From Bacteroidales bacterium (GTDB taxonomy: Bacteria; Bacteroidota; Bacteroidia; Bacteroidales; Marinilabiliaceae): a stretch of DNA of 50,745 nucleotides. The stretch covers positions 1 through 50,745 of the forward strand of contig JAKSLF010000020.1 of NCBI GenBank assembly GCA_024401355.1, read 5' to 3'. Made by a program: the position numbers and the translations under genes. Positions 36,529 through 44,318 of the stretch are shown piece after piece; position 1 is the stretch's first letter, and every line of letters begins with the position of its first letter. Below the pieces are notes generated by a model. It was given only the letters and a program-made list of their open reading frames with translations, was not told the origin of the DNA and ran no database searches.

Positions 36529-36560
36529 TTTGGAGATGTGGGGTTTAATCATTATATTTG
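36529..36560 (+). promoter_or_regulatory. Consensus promoter of the 36589 gene
   Basis: TTTG (36529-36532), a 20-bp spacer and TATATTTG (36553-36560), 28 bp before the ATG. It excludes the upstream start at 36538. Confidence 0.8.
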
Positions 36561-36588
36561 TAGCACTAACAACAAAAACCATACGATT

Positions 36589-36876
36589 ATGAAAAAGGTA
36601 AGCAACAAGAGACTTTACGTCAACCCAAACTCAATGGAGCCAATAATGCTGGAGCAGAGACTGGCTGAGGCTGGAATAGAATTCATGAGCCACGAGACTG
36701 GTCCGACCTTGGGAAATGCATGGGAGACAGCGCTGCCATACGCTCCGCAGGTGGTATACACAGTATTTGAAGAGGACTTTGAAGCTGCAGAGAAGATACT
36801 TGATGACATCAGAGCGAATGCTTCGAAAGCGGACGCCGATAGTGAATATAGAAGCGACTGGGCAGTTGACGACTAG
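36589..36876 (+). CDS. Small conserved protein, possibly DUF2007-like
   Basis: A 95-residue cytosolic protein with a beta-alpha-beta ferredoxin-like pattern: RLYVNPNSMEPIMLEQRLAE, AGIEFMSH, then VVYTVFEEDFEAAEKILDDI and an acidic tail. The layout (strand, helix with an EPIMLEQRL-type motif, second strand, helix that 'adds up' residues) resembles the DUF2007 putative signal-transducing family, but I am not certain. It is a single-gene unit with a strong promoter, downstream of repeat locus 3. Confidence 0.6.
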   Translation: MKKVSNKRLYVNPNSMEPIMLEQRLAEAGIEFMSHETGPTLGNAWETALPYAPQVVYTVFEEDFEAAEKILDDIRANASKADADSEYRSDWAVDD

Positions 36877-36975
36877 GCAACTAACTGGAGGAAAAAAGAA
36901 AGAAAAATATTCATTTTGCGATTGAGGTATATAATTTTTTCAATACATCTCGACACAATATGAATATTTTTTTTG

Positions 36976-36983
36976 TAATTTTG
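36976..36983 (+). promoter_or_regulatory. Promoter -7 box of bamD-rpoZ
   Basis: TAATTTTG followed by C, 59 bp before the bamD start at 37043. No clear TTTG lies 20 bp upstream. Confidence 0.55.
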
Positions 36984-37042
36984 CACGTTGTTATGTGCGC
37001 CAAAGACCATGTACTCACGAAGTGGACGGTTGGAGGTGACGC

Positions 37043-38038
37043 ATGCAACAGAACAGCAAGACAATAGAAATGACAGAATATAAGGCAATTAACAATAATA
37101 ACCATAGCGGCAGAATGACTAAGAAGGACATAAGAAGAGCATGTGCCAAGGCGATGGCCTTTGTGGCATTTGCTGTTATTTTGCTGACTGGGACAGGATG
37201 TTCTGAGTACCAGATGCTGATGAAGACTCGAGATTCGGCATTGTGGTATGCGAAGGGCATTGAATATTACAATCGTGGAGAATATTTGAAGGCGGCGAAT
37301 CTGCTTGGTGGAGTGATAACAGCTTACACAGGAACATCGAGAGCGGACACCGTTACCTTATATTATGCGAACAGTCTTGTCAAGATAGAGGACTATGTGA
37401 CTGCGGGTCATTATTACCAGAGCTTTGTCAAGATGTTCCCTTCGAGCGACGAATGTGAGAGATGCCAGTTCATGAGTGGTTTCTGCCACTACAAGATGTC
37501 GCCGCAGGTTGAGCTTGACCAGACAGACACGGAGACGAGCATAGAGGAATTCCAGACATACATGGACCTCTACCCTAACGGAGACCGAGTAGAGGAAGCT
37601 GCGAGGATGATGAAGGAGATGCAGGACAAGATGGCCTATAAGGCATACTTGAGTGCGAAACTTTACTTTGACCTTGGCAACTACATGGGCAACAACTATA
37701 ATAGTGCAGTCATCACGGCAGAGAACTGCCTGAAGAAATATCCGGACACGAAGCATCGCGAGGAATTGGCATTCTTGATATTGGAAGCGAAATTCATCCA
37801 GGCGGAGCAGAGTGTGTTGGAGAAGCAGAGTGAACGTTATAGAGAAACGATAGACGAATATTACGCATTTGCCAACGAGTATCCGCAGAGCAGATACACG
37901 AAAAAGGCAAAGAACATACTGGAAGACTCGGAGAAGGGACTGAAGAAGGCAGAGAAACTTGCGCCTCCAAGCGAAGACGATCTCAACTACTACAAGAACT
38001 ACGGAAACGAGACCGAAAGAAGAATGTATGAAGAATAA
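37043..38038 (+). CDS. bamD: Outer membrane assembly lipoprotein BamD
   Basis: A 331-residue lipoprotein of the outer membrane beta-barrel assembly complex. The signal ends LTGTGC (Cys near residue 53), with a basic segment MTKKDIRRACAKAM before the hydrophobic core. TPR repeats follow: ALWYAKGIEYYNRGEYLKAA, VTLYYANSLVKIEDYVTAGH, FQTYMDLYPNGDRVEEAARM and later FILEAKFIQAEQ. The start at 37043 has an unusually good Shine-Dalgarno, GGAGG (37032-37036), six bases upstream. A second ATG at 37115 would give a more typical 29-residue signal and is a real alternative. It is followed by rpoZ, the usual Bacteroidetes order. Confidence 0.9.
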   Translation: MQQNSKTIEMTEYKAINNNNHSGRMTKKDIRRACAKAMAFVAFAVILLTGTGCSEYQMLMKTRDSALWYAKGIEYYNRGEYLKAANLLGGVITAYTGTSRADTVTLYYANSLVKIEDYVTAGHYYQSFVKMFPSSDECERCQFMSGFCHYKMSPQVELDQTDTETSIEEFQTYMDLYPNGDRVEEAARMMKEMQDKMAYKAYLSAKLYFDLGNYMGNNYNSAVITAENCLKKYPDTKHREELAFLILEAKFIQAEQSVLEKQSERYRETIDEYYAFANEYPQSRYTKKAKNILEDSEKGLKKAEKLAPPSEDDLNYYKNYGNETERRMYEE

Positions 38039-38106
38039 GAGATTGTGGACCGATGGTTCATTATCTATATAAATAAGGAAAACAAAAATTTGAAATATAA
38101 AATAAT

Positions 38107-38481
38107 ATGCCAGTAGATTTCAAAAAGAGCAATGCACCTCAGAACACATTGACCAACAATGTAGTAGAGATGTCAAAGAAGACAGGTAACGTTTATGAGA
38201 TGATAAACATCATTGCAAAGCGTTCGAACCAGATCAGTGTAGAGATGAAGGACGAGCTTACAAAGAAGCTGCAGGAATTTGCCACATACACAGACAACCT
38301 TGAGGAGGTATTCGAGAACCGTGAGCAGATCGAGATTTCGAGATTCTACGAGCGTCTTCCAAAACCTGTAAGCATTGCTACCCAGGAGTTCAACCAGGAC
38401 AAGATTTATTTCCGTCGTCCACAGTCACAGCCTCAGTCGAAGTTCAACGAGGAGAAGAAGGACAAGGAGAACGAATATTAA
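38107..38481 (+). CDS. rpoZ: RNA polymerase omega subunit (Rpb6-type, Bacteroidetes)
   Basis: A 124-residue protein of the Bacteroidetes omega/Rpb6 family, which helps assemble the beta' subunit. Recognised from GNVYEMINIIAKRSNQISVE, the nearly invariant KKLQEFATYTDNLEEVFENR and EQIEISRFYERLPKP, and a Gln/Lys-rich tail. It lies 68 bp after bamD and is followed by a terminator. The codon use, with GTT, CGT and CTT, is more biased than its neighbours, as expected for a well-expressed gene. Confidence 0.92.
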   Translation: MPVDFKKSNAPQNTLTNNVVEMSKKTGNVYEMINIIAKRSNQISVEMKDELTKKLQEFATYTDNLEEVFENREQIEISRFYERLPKPVSIATQEFNQDKIYFRRPQSQPQSKFNEEKKDKENEY

Positions 38482-38503
38482 TCGGAATCCGGCAAAAAGA
38501 ATT

Positions 38504-38539
38504 GAGGGGTCCGCACGGTGGTGCTGTGGCCTCTTTTTT
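38504..38539 (+). terminator. Intrinsic terminator of rpoZ
   Basis: GAGG (38504-38507) and CCTC (38530-38533) form the base, with an inner GCAC-GGTG-GTGC hairpin (38513-38524), followed by six T residues. It lies about 22 bp after the stop codon. Confidence 0.7.
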
Positions 38540-38575
38540 CGTTATTTGCAAGAGCCAAGAAAAGAGGAAAATCAC

Positions 38576-38583
38576 TATCTTTG
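38576..38583 (+). promoter_or_regulatory. Promoter -7 box of nfeD
   Basis: TATCTTTG, 25 bp before the start codon. The nearest TTTG (38545-38548) is 27 bp upstream, longer than the usual spacer. Confidence 0.55.
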
Positions 38584-38608
38584 TAACAAAAGAAAAAGGA
38601 GAAAAGCA

Positions 38609-39973
38609 ATGAGAAGAATCGCCAGAACAATAGTGCTAGCAATGGCAGTCGCGATGAGCGTGCTGGTCAGCGGACAGAAGAAAGTGCTGACATACGACAT
38701 CATGGACGAGATAAACAGCACGACGTGGGTGCACACGCAGGAAGCATTTGAGAAAGCAGAAAAAGAGGGTGCGGACTGCGTAGTACTGCACATGAACACG
38801 TATGGAGGCGAAGTGGTATATGCAGACTCGATAAGGACAAAGATACTGAACTCGAAGAAGCCGGTGTATGTATTCATAGACAACAATGCGGCATCGGCGG
38901 GGTCGCTGATCTCGATAGCTTGTGACTCGATATACATGAGGAAGGGAGCAAACATTGGTGCGGCGAGTGTAGTGAATCAAACAGGCGAGAAGATGCCGGA
39001 CAAATATCAGTCGTACATGCGATCGACGATGCGTTCGACAGCAGAGAGCCACGGGAAGAGACTGGATGACAGCACAAGGTGGCACAGAGACCCGAGAATG
39101 GCAGAAGCGATGGTTGATGAATTCATAGCGATAGCTGGAATAGTGGACTCGGGCAAGATACTGACCATGACGACAGAAGAGGCGATAAAGAACGGATATT
39201 GCGAGGGGAAGATGAACACGGTAGAGGAAGTGGCACACCACGTTGCAGGAAGTGACTGCATAATAACAAAATATGAGCCAACGATGGCAGACGACCTGAA
39301 AGGATGGCTAGGTGGCACAGCATTGCGAGGGATACTGGTATTGATAATAATAGGTGGAATATACTTTGAACTGCAGAGTCCGGGCATAGGATTTCCGTCG
39401 GTGGCAGCGATAATAGCAGCTGTATTGTATTTTGCTCCATTGTGGTTTGACGGACTTGCTGCGTCGTGGGAGATATGGATATTTGTTGCAGGAATAGTGC
39501 TAATGGCGATAGAGCTATTTGTCGTGCCAGGCTTTGGCATCACGGGAGTGGCTGGAATAATCTGCATGATATTGGGATTGTCGCTTGGACTAGTGAACAA
39601 CGACGGATTGGACTTTAGCAACGTAAAATCGGGAGAGATGACATACGCAATAACCTTGACAACAGTATCGCTCATATTGGGATTGATAGGAGTATTGGTG
39701 GCGAGCAGCTACTACTTCAAAGGTGAGAAAGGCAAGAAATCGATAGTAGTGCTGAGTACAGACCAGCAAGGATATGTAGGCACAGACATGACAGCGACAG
39801 AGATGGTAGGCAAAGAAGGCATAGCATTGACAGACTTGAGACCAAGTGGCAAAGTGGAAGTAGAGTCGAAAACGCTAGATGCGATATCGGAGAGAGGATT
39901 TATTGAAAAAGGGAGTGTAATAATAGTAAAAGAGACGTCGGAAGGCCAAGCAGTAGTAGGTCTGAAAGCATAA
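38609..39973 (+). CDS. NfeD-family membrane serine protease (long form)
   Basis: A 454-residue membrane protein of the long NfeD (NfeD1b) type. It has a signal MRRIARTIVLAMAVAMSV and a ClpP-like protease domain with the nucleophile Ser in NNAASAGSLISIACD. Then come four to five transmembrane helices (about 240-390) and the C-terminal NfeD OB-fold, with GKEGIALTDLRPSGKVEVES. Family members work with flotillin-like or stomatin proteins in membrane quality control; the usual floA neighbour is absent and the glycine-lipid genes follow instead. The ATG at 38609 is chosen over a long upstream frame that overlaps rpoZ. Confidence 0.88.
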   Translation: MRRIARTIVLAMAVAMSVLVSGQKKVLTYDIMDEINSTTWVHTQEAFEKAEKEGADCVVLHMNTYGGEVVYADSIRTKILNSKKPVYVFIDNNAASAGSLISIACDSIYMRKGANIGAASVVNQTGEKMPDKYQSYMRSTMRSTAESHGKRLDDSTRWHRDPRMAEAMVDEFIAIAGIVDSGKILTMTTEEAIKNGYCEGKMNTVEEVAHHVAGSDCIITKYEPTMADDLKGWLGGTALRGILVLIIIGGIYFELQSPGIGFPSVAAIIAAVLYFAPLWFDGLAASWEIWIFVAGIVLMAIELFVVPGFGITGVAGIICMILGLSLGLVNNDGLDFSNVKSGEMTYAITLTTVSLILGLIGVLVASSYYFKGEKGKKSIVVLSTDQQGYVGTDMTATEMVGKEGIALTDLRPSGKVEVESKTLDAISERGFIEKGSVIIVKETSEGQAVVGLKA

Positions 39974-39989
39974 TCAAAAAAGTGCAGTC

Positions 39990-40016
39990 GCAAACTGTGA
40001 AATTTGCATTTTTTTT
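39990..40016 (+). terminator. Weak terminator after nfeD
   Basis: GCAAA (39990-39994) pairs with TTTGC (40003-40007), followed by a run of T residues. The short stem makes this tentative; a near-match -7 box (TATTATTG, 40019-40026) lies just after it and may serve glsA. Confidence 0.35.
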
Positions 40017-40054
40017 GTTATTATTGCACTCTGAAACCATGAAGTCGAATAAAG

Positions 40055-40885
40055 ATGACAGATGACATATTCACAATAGACATCGAGAAAGTCATAGAGG
40101 GAAAGAGTCCGAAGTTGAAGAGACTGCTTCCGAGCTTTATGGTAAAATATCTGAAGAAGATAATACATCAGGATGACATCAATGAATTCATTCTGAAGAC
40201 AAAAGAGATAAAGGGTCTGGAATATGCCGATGCGATAATCGAGAAATTCGGTGCGACGGTAGACGTCTACGGCCTGGAGAATGTGCCTGAAAGCGGGAGA
40301 CTGATATTTGCGTCGAACCATCCGCTGGGTGGACTTGACGGGATGGCGTTTCTACATGCGGTAGGGCAAAAGCACAGGGACGTAAAAATACCTGTAAACG
40401 ACATATTGCTATACATCAAGAACTTCGAGGGGATATTTCTTCCGGTGAACAAGACAGGGAAGACGAACCGAGAGGCAGCGCGACAGATAGACGAAGCATT
40501 TGAGAGTGAAAGCCAGATGCTGATGTTTCCGGCCGGTCTATGCTCGAGGAAGCAGAAGGGAGAGATAAAAGACCTTGAATGGAAGAAATCGTTTGTTAGT
40601 CAAGCGATAAAGACGAAGCGAGACATTGTGCCAGTGCACATAACAGGCAGGAACAGTGACTTCTTCTACAACCTGAGCAACATCAGGACCAGACTAGGCA
40701 TCAAAGTGAACATAGAGATGGCGTATCTGGTGGACGAGATGTATAAGCAGCAAGGTCAACATATAGACGTATACTTTGGCAAACCGATAAGCTGGGAAAG
40801 TTTAACCGGCAGGGATGCGAAGAAAGTAGCGCAAGAGATAAAGGAAGAATCATATAAGTTGGCTCCAGTGCCACATAACATATAA
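40055..40885 (+). CDS. glsA: Glycine-lipid O-acyltransferase GlsA-like (PlsC family)
   Basis: A 276-residue acyltransferase of the lysophospholipid (PlsC) family. Its active-site motif NHPLGGLDG (His and Asp spaced as in the hemolysin-linked subgroup) lies near residue 89, with FEGIFLPVNKTGKTNREA and FPAGLCSRKQKG as the substrate-binding blocks. In Bacteroides thetaiotaomicron the homologous pair GlsA/GlsB makes glycine lipids; GlsA adds the second acyl chain to the hydroxyl of N-acyl glycine. The gene lies 7 bp before its partner, with the same two-gene pairing. Assignment rests on family and neighbour, so ornithine or serine-glycine lipids are possible products. Confidence 0.85.
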   Translation: MTDDIFTIDIEKVIEGKSPKLKRLLPSFMVKYLKKIIHQDDINEFILKTKEIKGLEYADAIIEKFGATVDVYGLENVPESGRLIFASNHPLGGLDGMAFLHAVGQKHRDVKIPVNDILLYIKNFEGIFLPVNKTGKTNREAARQIDEAFESESQMLMFPAGLCSRKQKGEIKDLEWKKSFVSQAIKTKRDIVPVHITGRNSDFFYNLSNIRTRLGIKVNIEMAYLVDEMYKQQGQHIDVYFGKPISWESLTGRDAKKVAQEIKEESYKLAPVPHNI

Positions 40886-40892
40886 AGAGAAG

Positions 40893-41831
40893 ATGTCAGT
40901 AGAATCCATCATATCACCAGTATCGCGCGAAGCTCTTGAGAGAGAGCTGACGGAAGAGCGTTTTGTGCGTACGACAAACAAGGGGAACAACAGGATATAT
41001 GACTTCAAGGCGAGCGAGGCACCGGCGCTGATGGAGGAAGTAGGACGACTGAGAGAGATGGCCTTCAGAATGGCGGGAGGCGGTACAGGCAAGAGCATCG
41101 ACATAGACCAGTATGACACAGGCGAGATACCATTCAGACAGTTGATAGTATGGGATCCGGAAGCCAGAGAGATATTGGGAGGATACAGATATCTGCATTG
41201 CAAGAACTTGCCACAGAATCAGGAAGGGACGAAACATCTGGCGACATCGCACATGTTTCACTTCAGCGACAAATTTATAGAAGAGTATTTTCCGAACACC
41301 ATAGAGTTAGGACGATCGTTTGTGCATCCAGCATACCAGAGCAGCAAAGCTGGTGCGAAAAGCATATATGCACTTGACAACTTGTGGGACGGACTGGGTT
41401 CGCTAGTAGTGGACCATGAGGACTTGCGCTACTTCTTTGGGAAAGTAACAATGTACACGACATTTAACCAGACAGCGAGGGACTACATACTAGGATTCTG
41501 GCGTAAGCACTTCAAGGGGGACAACAGCCTGATATATGCGTACGAACCGATAGAGATAGGCTTGTCGCCAGAAGAGTGTGACCAGACATTCAACACAGGA
41601 GACTTGCAGGAAGACTACAAAATACTGGTAAAGAAAGTGAGGGAACTGGGAGAGAACATACCTCCGCTAGTAAATGCCTACATGACATTATCGCCGTCGA
41701 TGAAAGTGTATGGCACAGCCATAAACGATGAATTTGGCGACGTGGAAGAGACAGCGATATTGATAGACCTTCACGACCTGTATGCACACAAATCGAAGCG
41801 CCATGTAGAGACATACAAGAAAAAAGAATAG
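40893..41831 (+). CDS. glsB: Glycine-lipid N-acyltransferase GlsB-like (GNAT, OlsB-related)
   Basis: A 312-residue GNAT-fold N-acyltransferase related to OlsB and 'hemolysin' entries. It has IPFRQLIVWDPEAREILGGY (first GNAT strands), the acyl-donor loop FIEEYFPNTIELGRSFVHP, and a C-terminal region with KVTMYTTFNQTARDYIL. In B. thetaiotaomicron GlsB uses 3-hydroxy fatty acyl donors and glycine to make N-acyl glycine (commendamide), the precursor of glycine lipids that matter for stress tolerance and gut colonisation. It is sandwiched between glsA and a TPR histidine kinase with 7- and 9-bp gaps, implying one operon. Confidence 0.85.
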   Translation: MSVESIISPVSREALERELTEERFVRTTNKGNNRIYDFKASEAPALMEEVGRLREMAFRMAGGGTGKSIDIDQYDTGEIPFRQLIVWDPEAREILGGYRYLHCKNLPQNQEGTKHLATSHMFHFSDKFIEEYFPNTIELGRSFVHPAYQSSKAGAKSIYALDNLWDGLGSLVVDHEDLRYFFGKVTMYTTFNQTARDYILGFWRKHFKGDNSLIYAYEPIEIGLSPEECDQTFNTGDLQEDYKILVKKVRELGENIPPLVNAYMTLSPSMKVYGTAINDEFGDVEETAILIDLHDLYAHKSKRHVETYKKKE

Positions 41832-41840
41832 GAGAAAGAG

Positions 41841-43466
41841 ATGAGAAAAGAGATGGGGAACATATTGTATGAGGTAGTGCTGACAATAGCGGCGCTATTG
41901 ACATTCATGCCATTGGCCCAAGCTGAGGAGGAGAACGAGCTTGGAACATCGGCGATGAAAATGATAAACGTAGGCGATGCATTCGTACAGGCGAACAATA
42001 TGAAAAAAGCCCTTGACCTATATAATGACGCACTAGCGAACTCGGAAACGCCCAACGAGAAGTGGGTGGCGACAGAGCGACTAGCGACAACATATATAAT
42101 AATAGGCAAAGGAAGTGAAGCGTTAAGGAAATTAGACGAATTGATGCTGGACCCGAACATTGTGACAGACAGCACAATAATGATGAACGCATACGCGAAG
42201 ATAGGTCAGTTGTACTATAACACGAACGACTATGTCAGATCGATAAAGAGCTTTGAGAAATCGCAGGAATACAGCAAGGGAAGTTGGGACAGGAAAGGCA
42301 AAGCCATACAGATGGCGAACATGGCGAAGACACTTATAGTGGCAGGCGACATACACGAAGCCGAGAAATTGCTCAACAAGAGTGAAGAGACATGCAAGAC
42401 ATACATGATGGAATCTCAGCTTGCAGAGATATATGAATCGAAAGCGGCATTATATGAACAGACTGGAGACTACAAGAAAGCATACGAGAACAAGAAAAAG
42501 CAGAGAGACGCTGAGAACATCATGGCCCAGAACTACAAATCGGACCTGCTGAACGAGAAGAGTCCGTGGGCATTCTACCAGAAGACAGAGATTGACGCGA
42601 ACAACGAGAAAAGACTAAAAGAAGCAGAAGACAGAGCGGAACAGAGTGAAGATGACTTGACTAGAATGAGGGAATATCTGTTGGTGGCATTGATTGTCAT
42701 TGCAATACTGGCAGCTATAAGTCTCTTTGTCTGGATAAAATACAGAAAAAGGAGTTCGGAAATCAAATATCTGGCATCGAGCAACAACGAGAAAAAGCAC
42801 ATAATGTCGATTATAGCCCACGACTTCATCAATCCGTTCAACGCCATGATAGGCTTTGCCGAGTTGCAGATGCAATATGCAGAAGCGCAGGATGACACGG
42901 AGATGAAAGACTATAGCAGAACGATATATAACTCGGGTCAGACGCTATTCCAGATGGTAGGTAACATATTGGCATGGAGCCAGATCGACGGACAGATGAA
43001 GCCAAAATTCAAGAACTTGAATGTAGGTGGCGAAGTGGAGCATGTCGTTGCAGTATACAGACTCATGGCAGAAGAGAAAGGCGTAAAAATAAACGTATCG
43101 ATAGATGATGACATAGAAGTATACGCAGATGAAAACCACTTCAACATCATCATGCGAAACCTGATGTCGAACGCATTGAAATATACGCCTAAAGGTGGAA
43201 GAATAAACATATCGTCGCTAATACATCAAGGGAAGACATCAATCATCGTGGATGACACGGGAGTGGGCATGTCGAAATCGAATGTAGAAAAGATCAACAA
43301 GAACATGTCGGTAGAAAGCACCCTGGGAACCCAGGATGAAAAAGGAATCGGCATAGGTCTGGCGATATGCAGTGACCTTGTAAAACTGAACAAGGGCACA
43401 TTTGAGTTGAGAAGCATAGAGGGCACAGGGACATCAGTGGCTCTAGTATTTACAAACAGGACATAA
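41841..43466 (+). CDS. TPR-containing membrane sensor histidine kinase
   Basis: A 541-residue sensor kinase. A signal-like N-terminus ends PLAQA; about 220 residues of periplasmic TPR helices (for example AFVQANNMKKALDLYNDALA and IGQLYYNTNDYVRSIKSFEK) are followed by a transmembrane helix (about 278-300). The kinase core has the H-box IIAHDFINPFNAMIGFA with the phospho-accepting His, N-box FNIIMRNLMSNALKYTP, G1 DDTGVGM and G2 GIGIGLAICSDL. No receiver domain is fused and no response regulator gene is adjacent. It sits in the same operon as glsA-glsB and xseB, so it could monitor the envelope lipids made by its neighbours; that link is inferred. Confidence 0.88.
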   Translation: MRKEMGNILYEVVLTIAALLTFMPLAQAEEENELGTSAMKMINVGDAFVQANNMKKALDLYNDALANSETPNEKWVATERLATTYIIIGKGSEALRKLDELMLDPNIVTDSTIMMNAYAKIGQLYYNTNDYVRSIKSFEKSQEYSKGSWDRKGKAIQMANMAKTLIVAGDIHEAEKLLNKSEETCKTYMMESQLAEIYESKAALYEQTGDYKKAYENKKKQRDAENIMAQNYKSDLLNEKSPWAFYQKTEIDANNEKRLKEAEDRAEQSEDDLTRMREYLLVALIVIAILAAISLFVWIKYRKRSSEIKYLASSNNEKKHIMSIIAHDFINPFNAMIGFAELQMQYAEAQDDTEMKDYSRTIYNSGQTLFQMVGNILAWSQIDGQMKPKFKNLNVGGEVEHVVAVYRLMAEEKGVKINVSIDDDIEVYADENHFNIIMRNLMSNALKYTPKGGRINISSLIHQGKTSIIVDDTGVGMSKSNVEKINKNMSVESTLGTQDEKGIGIGLAICSDLVKLNKGTFELRSIEGTGTSVALVFTNRT

Positions 43467-43479
43467 AGGAGGGGAAAAG

Positions 43480-43686
43480 ATGAAGGAAAAAGAATCATTC
43501 TCGTATGACGATGCAATGAAGCAGGTTGAAGAGATAATCGCCAAACTGCAGAACAGCGATGCATCGGCCATAGACAATGAAATGTCGGACGTAGAGAAAG
43601 CGCTAGAAATACTGAGCCAGTGCAGAAAGCACCTGACAAAGACAAACGAAAAGCTCGACAAGCTATTTGAGGAGAAGGGTCAATAG
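43480..43686 (+). CDS. xseB: Exodeoxyribonuclease VII small subunit
   Basis: A 68-residue subunit that binds the large subunit XseA; together they degrade single-stranded DNA. The family pattern SYDDAMKQVEEIIAKLQN, then LEILSQCRKHLTKTNEKLD, two helices, is clear, and the length is typical. It follows the histidine kinase by 13 bp. The usual neighbour xseA is not in the window. Confidence 0.9.
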   Translation: MKEKESFSYDDAMKQVEEIIAKLQNSDASAIDNEMSDVEKALEILSQCRKHLTKTNEKLDKLFEEKGQ

Positions 43687-43715
43687 CGCCCTACCCTACA
43701 GCCAAGCAGACGAGC

Positions 43716-44177
43716 CTACTCGAGACGGAATCGCATACGCCAGATATGGCGTTCGGAATCATAGTCGTGGCTAATAATAGCGAAGCGGCCTATTTCGGAA
43801 GTATTCTGGACATGGAGTCCGATGCAGAGACATTCGTCATAGTCGCCAACAGAGACAACTCGGACGGAATCGGAAGCACCATCGGGAAGACGCTTCAGAT
43901 CGAAACGAGCCTGAGCCTCGGCCTGAGAAATAACATCGTAGGACACAGGGAGATGGCGAGCGATGACAGAATTGACCTCGTTGACAAGAGCTTGCACCTG
44001 ATCATCGGTAGGAGCCTGAGGAAGCGAGTAATCGAGTTTGGACTTCTTACGTTCGATATGAGCAGAGACAGCACGTCCGCATCCGAAAAGATTAATCATC
44101 GCACGATTGACAATGTGTTCGGTAGTATGCATAGGAGGGAATTCCTCCTTGTTATGAGCATTGAATTGAACTTCCAT
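43716..44177 (-). CDS. Alanyl-tRNA editing-like protein (tRNA synthetase second additional domain)
   Basis: A 153-residue free-standing editing-type protein. It has the zinc-site pattern HTTEH (residues 18-22) and a later C-x-x-x-H, CIGLH, in DECLCIGLHVQNTSEIG, as in AlaX and the second additional domain of threonyl/alanyl-tRNA synthetases. The family hydrolyses mischarged tRNA. The usual C-x-x-x-H context with GGTH is altered, so activity is uncertain. It converges on xseB and has its own consensus promoter. Confidence 0.75.
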   Translation of the reverse strand: MEVQFNAHNKEEFPPMHTTEHIVNRAMINLFGCGRAVSAHIERKKSKLDYSLPQAPTDDQVQALVNEVNSVIARHLPVSYDVISQAEAQARFDLKRLPDGASDSVRVVSVGDYDECLCIGLHVQNTSEIGRFAIISHDYDSERHIWRMRFRLE

Positions 44178-44193
44178 GTGTAAAAAATTTGAA

Positions 44194-44224
44194 CAAAATT
44201 ATCAATAAAAAAGGAAACGACAAA
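44194..44224 (-). promoter_or_regulatory. Consensus promoter of the tRNA-editing-like gene
   Basis: On the minus strand TTTG (44221-44224), a 19-bp spacer and TAATTTTG (44194-44201), 17 bp before the start codon. Confidence 0.65.
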
Positions 44225-44318
44225 AAAACGGGAAACACGAACAACAAAAAAGAGAGCAAAAACGTAAAAGCAAGAGAGCAAGCATGCATCAAGAAAATAA
44301 CAAATAAGGAATGTTCGG

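Noticed and set aside
38375-38608. N-terminal extension of NfeD from 38375
   Set aside because: Overlaps rpoZ and its terminator, is Arg/Ser-rich, and precedes a clear signal peptide and promoter box.
39007-39675. 222-codon minus-strand ORF within nfeD
   Set aside because: Antisense shadow; the plus-strand frame has protease and NfeD motifs.
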